DNA of 64,000 bases from Branchiostoma floridae (lineage: Eukaryota; Chordata; Leptocardii; Amphioxiformes; Branchiostomatidae). Under the pieces are notes generated by a model. That model ran no database searches. It saw only the letters and a program-made list of their open reading frames with translations, and was not told the DNA's origin. The stretch covers positions 9,319,100 to 9,383,099 of the forward strand of contig NC_049987.1 in the NCBI RefSeq assembly GCF_000003815.2. The letters are read 5' to 3'. Shown in pieces: positions 22,594 to 36,215 of the stretch (positions are counted from its first letter, which is position 1; every line of letters begins with the position of its first letter). The translations under genes and the position numbers were made by a program.

Positions 22594-23889
22594 CTTTTTT
22601 TTTTCAAGAATAAGGCCATGTTGATTTGATTACTAGTATATGGATGACATGGTCCTGGAACTTAAAGATGCAAGCATGCGAATAAAAAAAGTTTAGCCAA
22701 AACTAAAGTAGAATGCATTACCGAACAACAAATTATTCATTTTTGTACTTTTTGACTTCGAAACGTATGGAAACCTTTTTTATATTGCCGTTTCTACGGA
22801 CCAATCAGCATTAATCAAAGAATTGTGACAAAGTTTGGACAAATCGCTAGTGGTCGCTTTTCAACAGCCAACGTGAAACCGCATAGGATTGTTTGCCACA
22901 TTGCAGTTTAAATGTTATCCGCTGAATGCTAGTGGCGTCCCTGTATGTACATTGTATAAGGTAATTTGCTAGGCGTGGATGATTGGCTTGGATGAACGGG
23001 TGGAGCAACAAATACACACACATACTTGTAGGAAAGAAATGGGAAAAGTGCAGTATAGAGGCATTCTCGTCTTTATAACGTTATACTTGATGAATGGTTA
23101 GATATCTAAATCACGTCCCCTTCCCCCAGGCCAAAATTTTGCATTTTGACGGTCGTTCCTGTTCCTGCGGCCGCGACAAGTACTGTCTTACTCTCTATAT
23201 GGGGAATTGTACATCGTATGTACATACAGAACTCAAACTTTGGAATTTGTGCTCAGATACAAAATGTTGTGCAAATTTCTTAATGTCCACGTATATTACA
23301 GTTGCCAATATAGTTGGGAGCCGTTCATAGCATGGCCTGCAGCCTTGACAGTTTAAGCTATCCAGATGGTTCGTCAAACGGTACTTCCAACAGACCATCA
23401 GTACACAAAATGACCCCAAAAAACTCAAAAGTTCCATTCTGACTACGATATAAATTCGACCCCAACAAGTCTGGTACAAGTAAGAGGATACCATCTGGTG
23501 CGAGCTGATGAATTGAGCCAGGCTAACGCGTTCACTTAAGGTGGACCGTCAGTTCATTCAGGGATTTCCGCCGAAGCCAGCCGCCCATCTCCGCGTAATG
23601 AAGGGAAATCTGTCGGGAGTAAAGTTGGTAGTAATCGTCCGTAAGCTTTCAGAGTGGCTATTGAAGAGACTGATGATAACACGGGAGGCGATTTACGGAA
23701 ATAGGTTCCCGGTCATATCGGATCTTCACGGTGCTTTTTTCTGGATGTCTGTAACGTTAGAAGTCTGTCCGACATCAATCCTTCTACAACACATTCTGCC
23801 TCCACTACCCCCCTCCCTCTAACGCTCGTAGATGCTCTTCTGAAGTGTAAATTTCGCACCACCTTTTCTTAATCACTCCTGATGGCAGT

Positions 23890-24096
23890 CTTAAGGGGGT
23901 ATCTCACTGCACCTGGGGCACCGTTGCGGTACTATGTGGTTCGAAAGATGCTCAACGAATGTCATCAATAAAAAAGAATTTTCTTACGTTTTGTGTATTT
24001 GTGTTAAAAAAAAACAATCGGAGAAAATTACAGTGCCACAGTGAACGAACCCCGCAGTGCTGCACCGGTGCCACAAGTGCAGTGAGATACCTTAAG
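23890..24096. mobile_element. MITE family B, copy 2
   Basis: Inverted ends CTTAAGG..GTATCTCACTGCAC and GTGCAGTGAGATACCTTAAG. The internal stretch shares AAAGATGCTCAACGAAT and TCGGAGAAAATTACAG with copy 1. Confidence 0.8.
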
Positions 24097-25019
24097 CTTT
24101 AAACTTTTCTTATATTTGCTTTCTGTCTCAATTCTAGCTAGGTAAAACCGTCTTTTCCATCTTTGCCTTTTCTCACGATGTTCCACTATCTCACCTTAGA
24201 CCTGACGGATTATGCCAATAAATCCCGAAATCCTCTGCTCTGATAGAACTGTAATAACACAAGGATTTTAAAGTAAAAGCCACTGTGCTCAAAACTCAGA
24301 GCCGGTACTGAAAAAGGGTCGCAAAGGTGCTATTTTATTACACAGCATCAAACAAATGTCAAGCGAAGAAGGCAATAAGAAATGCCAAGCTACAGATGAA
24401 GTAGGTATCTTCTGTGGGTGATGTGATAAATTGAAAGTGCCACCTTTACAATGTGCGAGAGAGCCACAAATGCTGTAACAGATGAAGCGTCTTGGAGTTG
24501 GGATGATTCTATAAGAAGCTTTCAGACCGAGTGGTTTGGTACTATTGGATATTAAGGTCTGGGCACGGTTCTGCTGATGGCATGTAATAAATCCTGCAAA
24601 TTAGATCTTTTAAACAAAGGTGAGGAGTCAAGCCGACTCTACGGCTGGCGGATGAGCGAGGATGGATGTGAATGTCCTCACCACTGCCAGGCTTTTTGAT
24701 GTGCTTTTTAGCAGTATTTTGTCTTTTCTACAAAATTTTACGTCAATATTTATATGTTTTATTCAATATTCATATGTTTTATTGCAATAAACAGTACACA
24801 TTAGTGGTCATAAAACAATGTTTAAATCTATTAAGCAATATTCATATATGTTCCAAGTTAATGCCTGTATCTATTGTCGTGTCCATGAAAAATGCAATAG
24901 TGTGGTGTGGTGTCTTTCGCAACATTAGGAACAAGTGATCACGTCGTTTTGTGGATAATTTGTCATCCAGAAATATATGAATGAAGTTGAAATTCACTGC
25001 CATATCCATATAGATATAT

Positions 25020-25165
25020 TTGATCCACTCACATCCAGATGGACTCTCGCTCTTTTCGATAAGCGTGGCTCCAAGGCATACAAGATCTGGATCACGCATT
25101 GTCTGGGATTCGAACTCAGTATACGTATCTCCAAGGCCAATAACCCTAACCACAAAGTTACCGTG
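25020..25165 (-). mobile_element. tRNA-like SINE or tRNA pseudogene
   Basis: On the minus strand, A-box-like TGGTTAGGGTT (25152-25142) and B-box GAGTTCGAATCC (25117-25106) are 35 nt apart. The acceptor stem is not recognisable, so it is not called a tRNA gene. Confidence 0.45.
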
Positions 25166-28100
25166 CCGCGGTTATAACACGAAGAGCATTTCGGAGCTGC
25201 AGTAGGTCGCGATCGGCTAGGGAAATGTAAATTACCATACAGCGAATGGAGACAAATTGATCAGCCCCTGTATTAAACTTATTTAGTTCCTTGCGGCGCT
25301 AGTGCTTTATCTTATCACATTTTATTACCCTTCCCTTAATTTTTATAACCCACGTAACCTCAGGTGAGCTATCCTTTCTTGTTGCAAAACTTAAACAGAG
25401 TTTTAGAAACTTGGTAATGGAAGGATCAACACGACCACATCTTTTATCGACTGTTGCGCGGCATGTCCCCGTGTGGACACGGAGAAAACATTTCCACAGG
25501 AGTTGTCTCTTCGGTAGTCACGGCAGTGTATGTTATAGTTCCACCTGTGTCACCTATGGCGACCTCTCTCGCCATTTCCGACTCTGACCATCAGACGCCT
25601 TCAAAGTCATATTTCTGGTACGTGATCAGCGACCACTTCCCGAACTGTGCAGAACTGGACTCTCCCTGTACTGTCGAGCACCATTCGGTACGTTTAGCAA
25701 TATTTTTCACAAATTTCTGTGATTTAAGAATTCAAAGCTGACTACGGTTAACCACACCGACCAAACTATAGCATAGTTTTTACCTACCGTATTCCAAATA
25801 TTTGCAATTAGAAGATGTTTTCGTCTCTAGGGAACCAAGAGACAACTTTCCCTCGCCGTCGGAACCATATGAGCACACCTCCTGTGTTCAGCAATTCTAC
25901 TGGGAGATAGGTCGCTCCGTCTCACTCTTCCCTTTCACTGAAAAGCCTTTTATTCCCATCCCCCACTGTCATTATTCTAAATAAACTCAGAATGCCAGAA
26001 ACATCTCTGCAGCAAAAGAGCAGCTTTTACCACGCGAACCCAATTACTGCCTGAGGCTTTTCTGGGTCTGCACTGAACAATTCCTCCGCAGAACGTGCAG
26101 CCCATTCTTTCTGGTTTAAACAGCATCAGCATCAACAACAAGATTATCTTTGCTTAAGGGAAGCCAAATATGTGGAAACTTTCATGAGAATATATGACCA
26201 ATCTGGACCTTTATCAATCATGAAAATTGAAATGATACGGCGTTTCCGGTATTTACAGGAATGAAAAGTAAACTTTGGGTGCCGAGTTAATATTTTCGTT
26301 TAATCTTCAGTACCCTGATCGCCCACACACTTCTGTGGTCGCCCAGGGACTCGGTTTCACAATATCCGGAATGGGTCGGGCGTGACGTCAAAGCAGAATC
26401 TCCGAAGTGATGGACGACCGGCCGCACGTACATCTTACTGCTTTCGTACTGCGGCTAATTTTCCCCGAAGACAAATGTTATTAAGACTGCTTTCTTCCAA
26501 TGTGAGCGTCGCCGGCAGATCTAGACTGAATGAATGGATGGCGCATTATGGTCGTAGTTAGGTGCAGAAGAGTGAAGAGAATATTTCTTGCGCAAAATAT
26601 GAACCCCATTCTTTTCGTATATATCCCGAACGGAAATAACATATCATTGCCAACAGGAATTGCTCTGATGAAAATGAGGACTACCACTAGTGACCATGCA
26701 TTTCCATCTCGACCATGCGTTCCCCAAGGCGAAGTTTCAATGCTTCTTCTTCTGTGAATGGTTCTGTGCAGATAAGTAGAATAAATCATGCTTTAAAAGA
26801 AACGACCTTGCCTTTGGAAACAACGCATCGTCGATCACATGTGGTTTCCTTGGCGCTTGACTAACTTTCTCCAGAGAGTTCGAATGTGGTCAAGACAACA
26901 GTTCATTTGGTAACTTCATCTGAGCAAAGAGCTTCAACTGATCACTAGAGCTTCATGCTTACAGCTTGGCAGTGGGTAGTTTAAAACCTAGTCACTTATT
27001 TATGAAGGCTTGAAGAACATAACCCACCAATGCATGTATGACGTTCCAGTTAAACTCCGAGCTAACAGGATAAAACAGACAAATTAAAACTACAGTCTTC
27101 ACCTGATGCATTATCTAGCTGGCCATAAAGTTACATGATGTCAACCCAATCTGTAAATACTCACTACTAGTAGTAGATAATAAACCAAGATAAAGCTGGC
27201 GTCTGGATGGTCAGTAGGAGATGGACATGTTGACAGGCAATCAAGACGTTGATTACTTCGGTCTCAGCGGACTTTATGCGCTGATTACTTACTATACGTC
27301 ATCCTCTCCTCTCCTGTAGCCAAACCCGGGAGAACCAATCTCATACCTCCTCTCTACCAGAGGCGGCGCTCGCTCTGGGAATCCTGTTCGACCAAAGATT
27401 TGATTTGTCAATCTATGTTTTGTAAATTGTACGCAAACTGCTTCTTGAAACAAGGCCGTTACTTACAACAGGTGCACAGAGTCTTGACACCACTTGTTTG
27501 TTGTATGTAACGTTATTAATGTATATACAACTTGTTTGTTGCATGTATGGAAATAAAGATTTTAATTTAAAAAAGATATTTCCTATGTTTTCTTGTCTTT
27601 TAAATCGTACTTCTACACAGTGCATCATACCCAGTTACAAAACCAAGTCCAATTTTTGTCGCTGTACAGCGGCTCAGTGATCGCCGCCTAATTTTTGAAT
27701 AATGGAGTACATGGAAAGGCTACATTATCACCATATCATGCTGCTAACTATTATTATCAAAATTCTGTGCGTTGCCCTAAGCCTAAGGCACTAACTGAGT
27801 CCAAAGCGAGCCAGCTCGGACTTTCGTGTTGAAACTTTCTGCCTGTAACACAGCTGTTAGGGAAATCATGTGACGTTATGGCCACAACGGAAAGCAGGGA
27901 ATCATAACTTTTCCCTGGAATTTCCTAACAAGTTGCAATATATAAACTCTCCATACTGTGCAGCTGTTGTGTCATATCCACATACTGTGGTTTTATACAG
28001 TTGAAATAGACATCTTTATGACATTTTTTGTTCTTTTCTTCAACCACCAAAAGAAACAGCCTTTCTATGAGTTTGATTTGACAACTTAGGCGTTGATGAC

Positions 28101-30179
28101 CGCCAGGCTTCTCACCTGCTGCTGACAAAAGAGGGAAGAAGAATTTGGTAATGATTTTCCCCGCGCATAGCTGGACCGTGGAACTTCAAGCAATTCATAG
28201 ACCACACAATACACCTAAATTTTATGTTACCTCGAGTTTAAAGTCATAGCTAAAAGACGACGTAATGTTACCTGGTGGATCTACAGTATTACCGACTCAT
28301 GGGCACTTAAATATGTGCCAGAGGTGTTCACACAATGTCTCGTTCTTTGGCTTTCAGCTGTTTCTCTCGGTTGCATTTCTTGCACAGTTAGCAGCCTTCA
28401 GAGCACTCAGGGCGGTTACGAACTCTTTCCCCCAAAGCGACCATGACCTTAACGGGGTAACAAGGATGACTAGAAGGACATCCGTGCCCTACAGCATGCT
28501 TCTCGTTCACGTGGTCTTTCCCCTGTCAGTCAGGGAAGTCGGACAAGTCTATTTTGTCACAACTTAGCGTTCCTTTGTACCAAGGTCACGGTTTGTCTAG
28601 AAAAACCTTGATTTTTGCATGAAGAATTTATACAGGGCGCTTTCTGCTATGTCGTCGGGTGTTAACAAGGTTGTTCCAGACAGGGTAACTCAAAAGAAAT
28701 GCGATGTGATGTAACGTTACATGAGCTGGCTGTACTTTTCACAGCTGGTCACAGCAACCGTGGTGTCGTTGGTAATAGTTGCAAGAGATTTTACCAAAAT
28801 ACACGAACAACATATTAGACTACTGAATGAAAAAAAAATATTGAGTGAACCCACAACGTCTCATAAGAAAATGGCAAGGCACGTTGTCGCTCGTCACACA
28901 AAATGAATCATATGAACTCCGTAACTGCATGAAAACAACATCCCCCATACGCATATATATATATATATATATAATACAATGTACAATTTGTATGTGGTGG
29001 ATTGACGCCACCGCCATGATTGAAGTATAGTGCCCGAGGTATTGGTTTAAAGCTAGTCATAACAACCTTAAGTCAGCATTACACATGATCAGTTTGTTTG
29101 CGTACTACTGTTAAACCGCGGTCCTATTCAACACGACGTTTGTAAGAAGTGCACGACATTCGTAAGGAGTTGTGGGTGTAATAACATAACTCTAAGGACG
29201 AAAGAGCAACTGAACTGATCTGAAGTCAAGGTCCTCATCGACTCCCGATGGACGAACATCAAGGACGAAAGAATCATCCCTGTCAGCAGGTTAGTGCTAC
29301 TACCTTGAAACGTCGGGATCTGACAGTGTGTAGAAAACAGCTTGTATCAATATCTTTTACCGCCATCTAAAGTGCTGTTAGGTAGGACTGCGGGAACTTC
29401 CTCTTTGGAGGCTTGCGAAATGTGCGTTCTTTAGTTTACGACAACCTTGGTGGTTGGAGTGTCCAGGGAGCCGCCCAAAGCTAGGGTCATTTTCTCAGGA
29501 GCTGCTACAAACTAGTGTTGCCTCGGTCGAAGAAATGAAACGGCCCATTTGAGATCTCCAGGGCACAGCATACAGACTATAAGGTAAGGCTTTTCCAAAG
29601 CTAAGTTCTCGATTCACGCATGGTCTTGAGGTAATTTGTCGTGGACGTATAGCTCACTTACATGTAAAGTCGTATCAGAGCCGATGCGTCGCTTTGGTTG
29701 TGTTGATACGGCTTGTTCAAAGGCAATGTCCTACGGGAAAACGCACCACTTGAAAAACGAGGGGAACTACGAAACGATCATTATCGCAATGTTTCCCATA
29801 CGGTAGCTACTCTTTCGTAACATATAATTCAATGTTATCAATTTGAAACCACCACAGGGGATAGCATTCTACATTACACGCAGTCTTTGGTGTGTCTTTC
29901 ACGAGATTTAAATTAGTTTGGCGGCGTGACGAATCGTTCTGTAAACCACAGCAGAACCTACACAGCAGTCAGTGCTATATTCAAAATAATTCTTATTACG
30001 CTTCCCGCCATATGGAAGTTTGGAGCCAAGCGTACGTAACGGTACGGACAGCTGAGGTGCATGACAAATAGCCGGAAGGTCGCCGCGATATTGAAATCTC
30101 GCGCCAGGTTCCTCCCGAGAGAATCCGAGAACGCGAGTCCTTCTCTCTAATTACGGGGCCAGTCTTCTATTACAAGCAA

Positions 30180-30592
30180 TTACGATGTCAAGTTACACAC
30201 TAGTCCTCCTCCTCTCCGAGCAGAGGTTCAGCTCCGGCTGCTCTTTCATGTGTCCTATACACATCTATCTGTCTATTTTGTGCTGTTTTCTCTGTATGTC
30301 TTCCAGCCTGATTCTTTTTAGCTTTGTATGCCCAATGAAATGAAACGTTCAATGATATTCTAAATAGGTTTAAACAGAACTGAATACAGTATCACTGCCA
30401 ACACTTGACAATGTAGAGTGACTTTCTACTTTGTGCTGTTTTCCATAGCTCTGTATGTCTTCCAAGCTGGAAGACATACAAAAAACAGTACAAAATAGAA
30501 AGTCCGATATGACGCCTAAACACGTGAAAAACAGCCGAAGCTTAACCTCCGCTTGGAGACTAGTAAAACTAGTGTGTAACTTGACATCGTAA
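30180..30592. mobile_element. MITE family C, copy 3, longer and with extra outer arms
   Basis: Inner GAGCAGAGGTTCAGCTCCGG and AGCTTAACCTCCGCTTGG arms are enclosed by an outer near-perfect pair, ACGATGTCAAGTTACACAC and GTGTGTAACTTGACATCGT. A second internal palindrome (TGTATGTCTTCCA/TGGAAGACATACA) sits in the middle. Confidence 0.75.
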
Positions 30593-33329
30593 AAACAACC
30601 TGTATACTACTCCATGACAAGTGGACACACTCTCACTATTCCTGAGTCATGATGGGAAATCCTCGAGTATAGCTAGTATCTTCAAGTTGTTAAACTAGTA
30701 CTAGTTCTAAAGATTCAACGGAAAAGGTTTTGATTCTCAAGGAATACGGTCAACTGGTAGACGGATACATGCGGATAAATCGATTATCAATGACTGTTCA
30801 ATATGTCATAGGCGCTGACGTCACGGTCGGCCTGACCAAAATCCTTTCCTACCAGTAAAAAGCCATCTTAGTTTCTTACCTAATGAAATAGTTTGTGGTC
30901 TATATAACGTAAGAATTCACGTTTCGTAAGACCTTCTTCTGCAAGAAGACGTTAGTGTCCTTGTGTGCAGACATAACCTGACCTCTCGGAAAGCTGACAC
31001 GTACATTTGTGCCTTCAGTCTCCTTGTCAGACTTGACATGTTGCGGTACTTGATAGTCCTTGGCCCTTGCTTGTTCTCGAAGTCATCCATTGCAGTTTTC
31101 CGGCAAAATAATGCCATGTCACAGACCTTGCGTTGTTTACCTTGCACGTAGTGCACGTATACTCTTATGAACCCAGAAAAAAATCATTCTTTCGTCGACT
31201 TAGTATTTGCATGTCACAAATGAAACGTCCATGATATTTTGCAATGAATTAAAACAGAACTGAAGACGTTATCTCTTCCAACACTTTGGAAATTGTAGAA
31301 TAACCGGATGGCAATGTACAAACATCAATTGTTTCAGAAGTTTGTGACTTCCAACAAAATGTCATTTCGCTGAGCTTTCAGATCACGTCTAAACATTACA
31401 TGGCGTCCTCTCCATCAATTGTCGTCAACAACCTTCAGCGCTCTAACTGAGCGATTTATTACACCCTAACTGTCGAACAGACGCAGCGGGGACGATTTCA
31501 TGCCTCATACCACTGGGTCTTAACAAGATCAAAAGATTTGGAACGCCAATCGCATTGCCGAGAAGAGCCGCCGATTGCTCTCTATGGATCCAGCGGTTTT
31601 AGATATGGAACAATACAGGAATGATGATTAGCGAGGATATAGACAGCTATAGCTTGAAGTTATGGCTTAAGGGGATATCATTGGAAGAGCTTTTATTAAA
31701 GAAATAGGTGTTATGTATTTCTTAATGCTTCATGGGCTCTGGGTGTTTTCAGTAAGAGGGCATATCGGTGTAATTTTGGCCCGAATGGAATGGTGTAGAT
31801 TTGTGTTGATTGGCAAATTCTCCTGCCAATACCGACTTATAGGAATCACTAGTCATCAGTCGCTATAGCGAGGAAGATGGCTGGGCAAACATGGCTGGTT
31901 CCGCCATTCCACATCTAAAGAATGAGACAGTGCTGAGTGCACTCTCTGTCATAGTTAATGATCGACGCTGTGGTATCATAAGTTCCTCTCCAGGAGTAGG
32001 CATATGTTGCGTGAAAGATAGTGTATCAATTCTACTGCGAGAGGAACCCATTAAAGTAACAGACAGCGATGTTTTACACACGCAAATCAATCAGCACCTA
32101 CATGTACATACGCAAGAGCGTTTACCCCGCTCACATCCCAATGGCCCAAGGATTGGAAGTTAGCCTAACTGGATTCTGAGGAATACTGGGAATCGGCATC
32201 GTATTAGACATTATCGTCTCAAGACATTCGGCATTACTGCAGGATCTTAGTGATCTAGAATGGGACCTCCTTTCCTAGGAACGGGGTTATGCACGTTCAT
32301 TTTTATTTCATTCAGAAAGTAACCTGCAGTGGGTGCCAATCCATTGTCAGGAGAGCCGCAAAGCAGACTAGGCTTAACTTGAGAGGTACTCAGGCTGGAA
32401 ACTTGCCTGTTGTGGAAAAAGGTTTATTGGAGTATACTCTATCACTTCAGGAGTATGAATGAAAACGTACAATGCCCAGTGCGGTACGTCGTGGTGTAAG
32501 TTTTGAAAAACTGTGAGGCATACATCATTTACGACAGTTGCTCCCTTTCGTGTTCTAAAAGACTATCTTGGGCACGCGGGTACTGTGCTATCTTCCTTAA
32601 CCTTTCCAAACTCTGACATTTTCTGATGCCACGCGCCCCAGTGGATCTCGGATTCCACTGACACCATCTCGACCAGGATTTTTATAATCCCTCTCCGTGC
32701 CAATGTTGTGGCATTGACGAATGACCGCGGGGGGCTGCCCGCTTTTAGGCAAAGCCTCACCTTCTGGATAGGAGCTGTCTCCAAGGCGCGAGTAGAGCAA
32801 ATCCATTAGCGTCTCCTGATGCCTGAAAGTGAGCAATCTGGCCCGTGATGCATTAGAGGCCACCAGAGTACGGGAGCTTCGCGCTCCTGCTGTTCCGGGA
32901 TGCAAGTGATCTCTATCCAGGCGGATGTGAAAAATATCCTGTCCAAAGAGTATCAAACGGGTGGAACAGTAAGTGGATTATCAGTGGAGATTCGGGAGAC
33001 AGACAAGTTCATCTCCGAATTCCCTGTATTGATTTTCAAACAAAATATCATTCTCGTATAGTCAGATTCAACAGGTAGAAGTGTTGCGACCATTCAGACA
33101 ACTTTTTCATTCATTGCTAAACTTAAAGCAGCCTAGATGACATACTAGTAGTACAGGAGGGCATAGGAGCAGTGGAAAAAATACATGTAACTAGGATGGC
33201 ACCCAGGTTAAAACTGAAAATGCACTGCACATCCACTAATCAAGCTTCGGATCTCTTAGCTCCTGGGACTTGAAGATTTTGGACCTGCTGGACATCACAA
33301 ATTAATAGTTTTACCATAAATCTCCAAGT

Positions 33330-33486
33330 ACAGTAGGGGCATCTTTTCTGTACAGTTTTAAAGACCACTTGCGGATAGATGTGCAAAAGTTAGGTATGAC
33401 GGGTCGTTCAGTGCAATATAACCAGTTGCTGCCGCGCCGAGTGCCTGCAAAGCCTGGTGTGTTACGCCAAAGGGCGGTTATACCGG
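33330..33486 (+). repeat. Dispersed repeat D, left part (interrupted)
   Basis: Shares GTACAGTAGGGGCAT, GATGTGCAA and GTTACGCCAAAGGGCGGTTA with the copy at 36070-36215 and, inverted, with 22210-22290. It continues after the inserted element at 35041-35065 (CTTTATAGATACAGATAC). Confidence 0.65.
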
Positions 33487-33525
33487 TGTGACAGCGTTCT
33501 CGCCCCCCCGTGATATCGCCCCCCG

Positions 33526-33625
33526 NNNNNNNNNNNNNNNNNNNNNNNNNNNNNNNNNNNNNNNNNNNNNNNNNNNNNNNNNNNNNNNNNNNNNNNNNNN
33601 NNNNNNNNNNNNNNNNNNNNNNNNN
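33526..33625. other. Assembly gap (100 N)
   Basis: Exactly 100 N, usual for a gap of unknown size, within the C-rich array that would be hard to assemble. Confidence 1.
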
Positions 33626-33688
33626 TTTCGCCCCCCCCGGGGCAGGTTCACTAGGGTTTTCGCCCCCCCATTTCGCCCCCCTTTGGGG

Positions 33689-33955
33689 ATTTCGCCCCCC
33701 CTCCCGGGGGGAAATCGCTAGTGATTTCGCCCCCCCCCCCGGGGGGAAATCGCTAGTGATTTCGCCCCCCCTCCCGGGGGGAAATCGCTAGTGATTTCGC
33801 CCCCCCCCCCGGGGGGCGAAATCGCTAGTGTTTTCGCCCCCCCCCCCCTTCCCGGGGCGAAATCGCTAGTGATATCGCCCCCCCCCCCTCCCGGGGCGTA
33901 ATCGCTAGTGATTTGGCCCCCCCTTACCCTCTTGGAGCGAAATCGCTAGGGATTT
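33689..33955. repeat. Palindromic C-rich subterminal minisatellite
   Basis: Seven to eight units of 35-41 bp, each with a GCGAAATCGCTAGTGATTTCGC-like palindrome next to a C-run and G-run. Unit starts at 33689, 33723, 33758, 33793, 33830, 33871 and 33910. A shorter inverted set with GGGGGGCGAAAACGCTAG closes the element at 34922-35040. Confidence 0.8.
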
Positions 33956-34694
33956 CCAGTGATTTGCATCCTTCTAGTGATTTGCATCTCCAATAAACCT
34001 ATAAGTTACATTACTTTTGCTTCGTACAAATCACATCATACCTCCATTAAATATTTTTAGCTCTTGCAGATTTATAGTGTCATCTAGTCTCATTCATTAT
34101 GCAAATGAAGCTGTAATTGACACGTTTGAGTTAACACGTGTGCAGATACTTTCGTTTAGCTGCATTTTATGATGACATTTTGTCCTGAATTAAGAAAATG
34201 ACTTGCGCATTTGCACAATCTATACATAGTGGTGCACAATTAATTTGCACATTGCACTTTAGAATTTTTGTACTTTGACATTAATTATGCAAATCAGAAT
34301 CTCATTTTTTATAATCATTATCTGATATGTTTCACCTTCCATAACCTTTAAATTACATAGATTACGTGTATTAAAGTCACAACATGGAAACACAATTACA
34401 TATTCGTCTCCTGAATCATGCACATTATGTGCTAATTTGCATTTTTGCATGTCATTTCGTAAAGCCCATGCCACTTATCCCTTATATCATGGTATGTGAA
34501 GGTAAAAAGAAAAAAGGGAAGTTCTGTTTCAGTGACACAAGCAGATTACATACATGTATCTGTAATTAGCACATGTTGTCAGCTATGAAAAATAATTAGT
34601 TATGAAATATATTTGAGAATGAAATGAAATGAAATTAATATGCAGTAACAAGCTCCAAGTTAAGTATCTTAAGGCTATGTAAAAAAGTAGGTAA

Positions 34695-34707
34695 ATATAT
34701 ACAAAAG

Positions 34708-34741
<34 letters not shown>

Positions 34742-34742
34742 A

Positions 34743-34783
<41 letters not shown>

Positions 34784-34788
34784 AAACG

Positions 34789-34830
<42 letters not shown>
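34695..34830. repeat. (AT)n microsatellite
   Basis: Three AT runs split by AAGT and ACATAAAACGC, inside the core of the C-rich element. Open frames here are Tyr-Ile repeats and not coding. Confidence 0.9.
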
Positions 34831-34833
<3 letters not shown>

Positions 34834-36069
34834 AAAGTAGGTAACAAGACAGTGCTAATCATTATCACAGCAATAGGATTAAGATTCAACCGAACACTCT
34901 AGAAAACGGGAAGGATATCCCTAGGGGGGGCGAAAACGCTGGGATTGGGGGGGGGCGAAAACGCCAGAGGGGGGCGAAAACGCTAGCGATCTCGCCCCCC
35001 GGGGGGGCGAGATCGCGGGGGGGGCGAGATCGCTGTCACACCGGCTTTATAGATACAGATACAAATAACTTTGAATAGAATCATTGTTAACGTGATACCT
35101 ACGAATGTCCCTGCAATTGTCAACCTGCTCCCACGGCCCTTACCTCACCTGACACTGTTCTATATGATGCAGACTAGAATACTAACGTTAATATCATTTG
35201 AAGGAAATTTTCACAAAGGAAATTCTGAGTCAAGTAAAACACAAAACAGAGCGACCTGTACCTTCACTTTTTGTAATGCCATGAACCCACTGACGTTATT
35301 AGAATAATGTTTATGAGGAATTCATCCATAAGTTTTCGCATACTGCCGGAGGCGCCTTTCAGGTATGATTGATGTTGCTTCGAACAGCGGAGAGTTGACG
35401 GAAATGCTTCTTCAGACAGCATGAGAGCCATTCATCCCTTCTTGATGCCCTGCTGTCGTCACCATACTGACAATGATAGAGTGATCCGCGTCACAAGCAG
35501 CGTGTCCCAAACACTCATTCATGAAGAACTTCAGACGGATTTTCACACCATGGTAATCACGTAGACTGTCGGAGGTAGATATAAACCCTACGCAGATGAG
35601 AGATGCGCTGATTATAATCGCCACCTCGAGAAATCTCATCAGGTTAAGTAGTAATCAAAGGGTTTTTCTCAAAGGCGAGGATTTTTGTCAGGTCTTTCCT
35701 ATTTTGATGTCAGTAATTTTGCTTTATTTTACAGTCCGTGATCATTCACTGTAACCGCTCAAACACACAAGACGACATTTCCCTTTGATTGTCAAAGCGT
35801 GTGTAATGGCCTGTATCTTTTATCACCCATTAGTGAGTTTTCTCCGAGGATGTCGTCTATGAAAGATAACGGCCCTGTAGTAGTTCTACCCGAAAAAAGT
35901 TCTTCCGCAATATATAGGAATAACTAGACCATAGATCTAAGCTAGGAGAGATATAAGTTACAAATTGCTAAATGATCCTTCTGCTATTGCTACTGGTATC
36001 TTCACAATTTTATAGCTCCAAAACCTGTAACCATCGCAAAGTATGCATTGCTTATTGCTCGGTATGAAA

Positions 36070-36215
36070 TACTAGTAGTACAGTAGGGGCATGGTCGATA
36101 GGTATACTTAACCGACGCTTGGAGTTAGATGTGCAATGTTTAAGCGTAACAGGTTGTTTGAAGCGCCTTCGAAGGTTATCTTACGCAAAAGGTCTGTTAT
36201 ACTGGTCTAAACGAA
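36070..36215 (+). repeat. Dispersed repeat D, diverged copy
   Basis: Begins ACTAGTAGTACAGTAGGGGC and ends near TCTGTTATACTGGTC, in the same order as the copy at 33330. Confidence 0.55.

Larger units (their letters stand above)
22594..33329. other. No gene seen
   Basis: Apart from the elements at 23890, 25020 and 30180 and a short (AT)n at 28950, I see no splice-flanked conserved frame on either strand. Frames are about 120 codons or shorter. Confidence 0.65.
33487..35040. mobile_element. C-rich TIR element with CCGG target duplication
   Basis: Ends TGTGACAGCG(T/A)TCTCGCCCCCC are inverted at 33487 and 35040. CCGG is repeated directly outside (33483-33486 and 35041-35044). The flanks rejoin into a repeat whose uninterrupted version lies at about 22240-22285. 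The interior has subterminal C-rich arrays, an AT-rich core, an (AT)n tract and an assembly gap. No coding frame is visible, so it is non-autonomous. Confidence 0.78.

Noticed and set aside
34583-34889. Tyr-Ile-repeat frames
   Set aside because: Translation of the (AT)n microsatellite.
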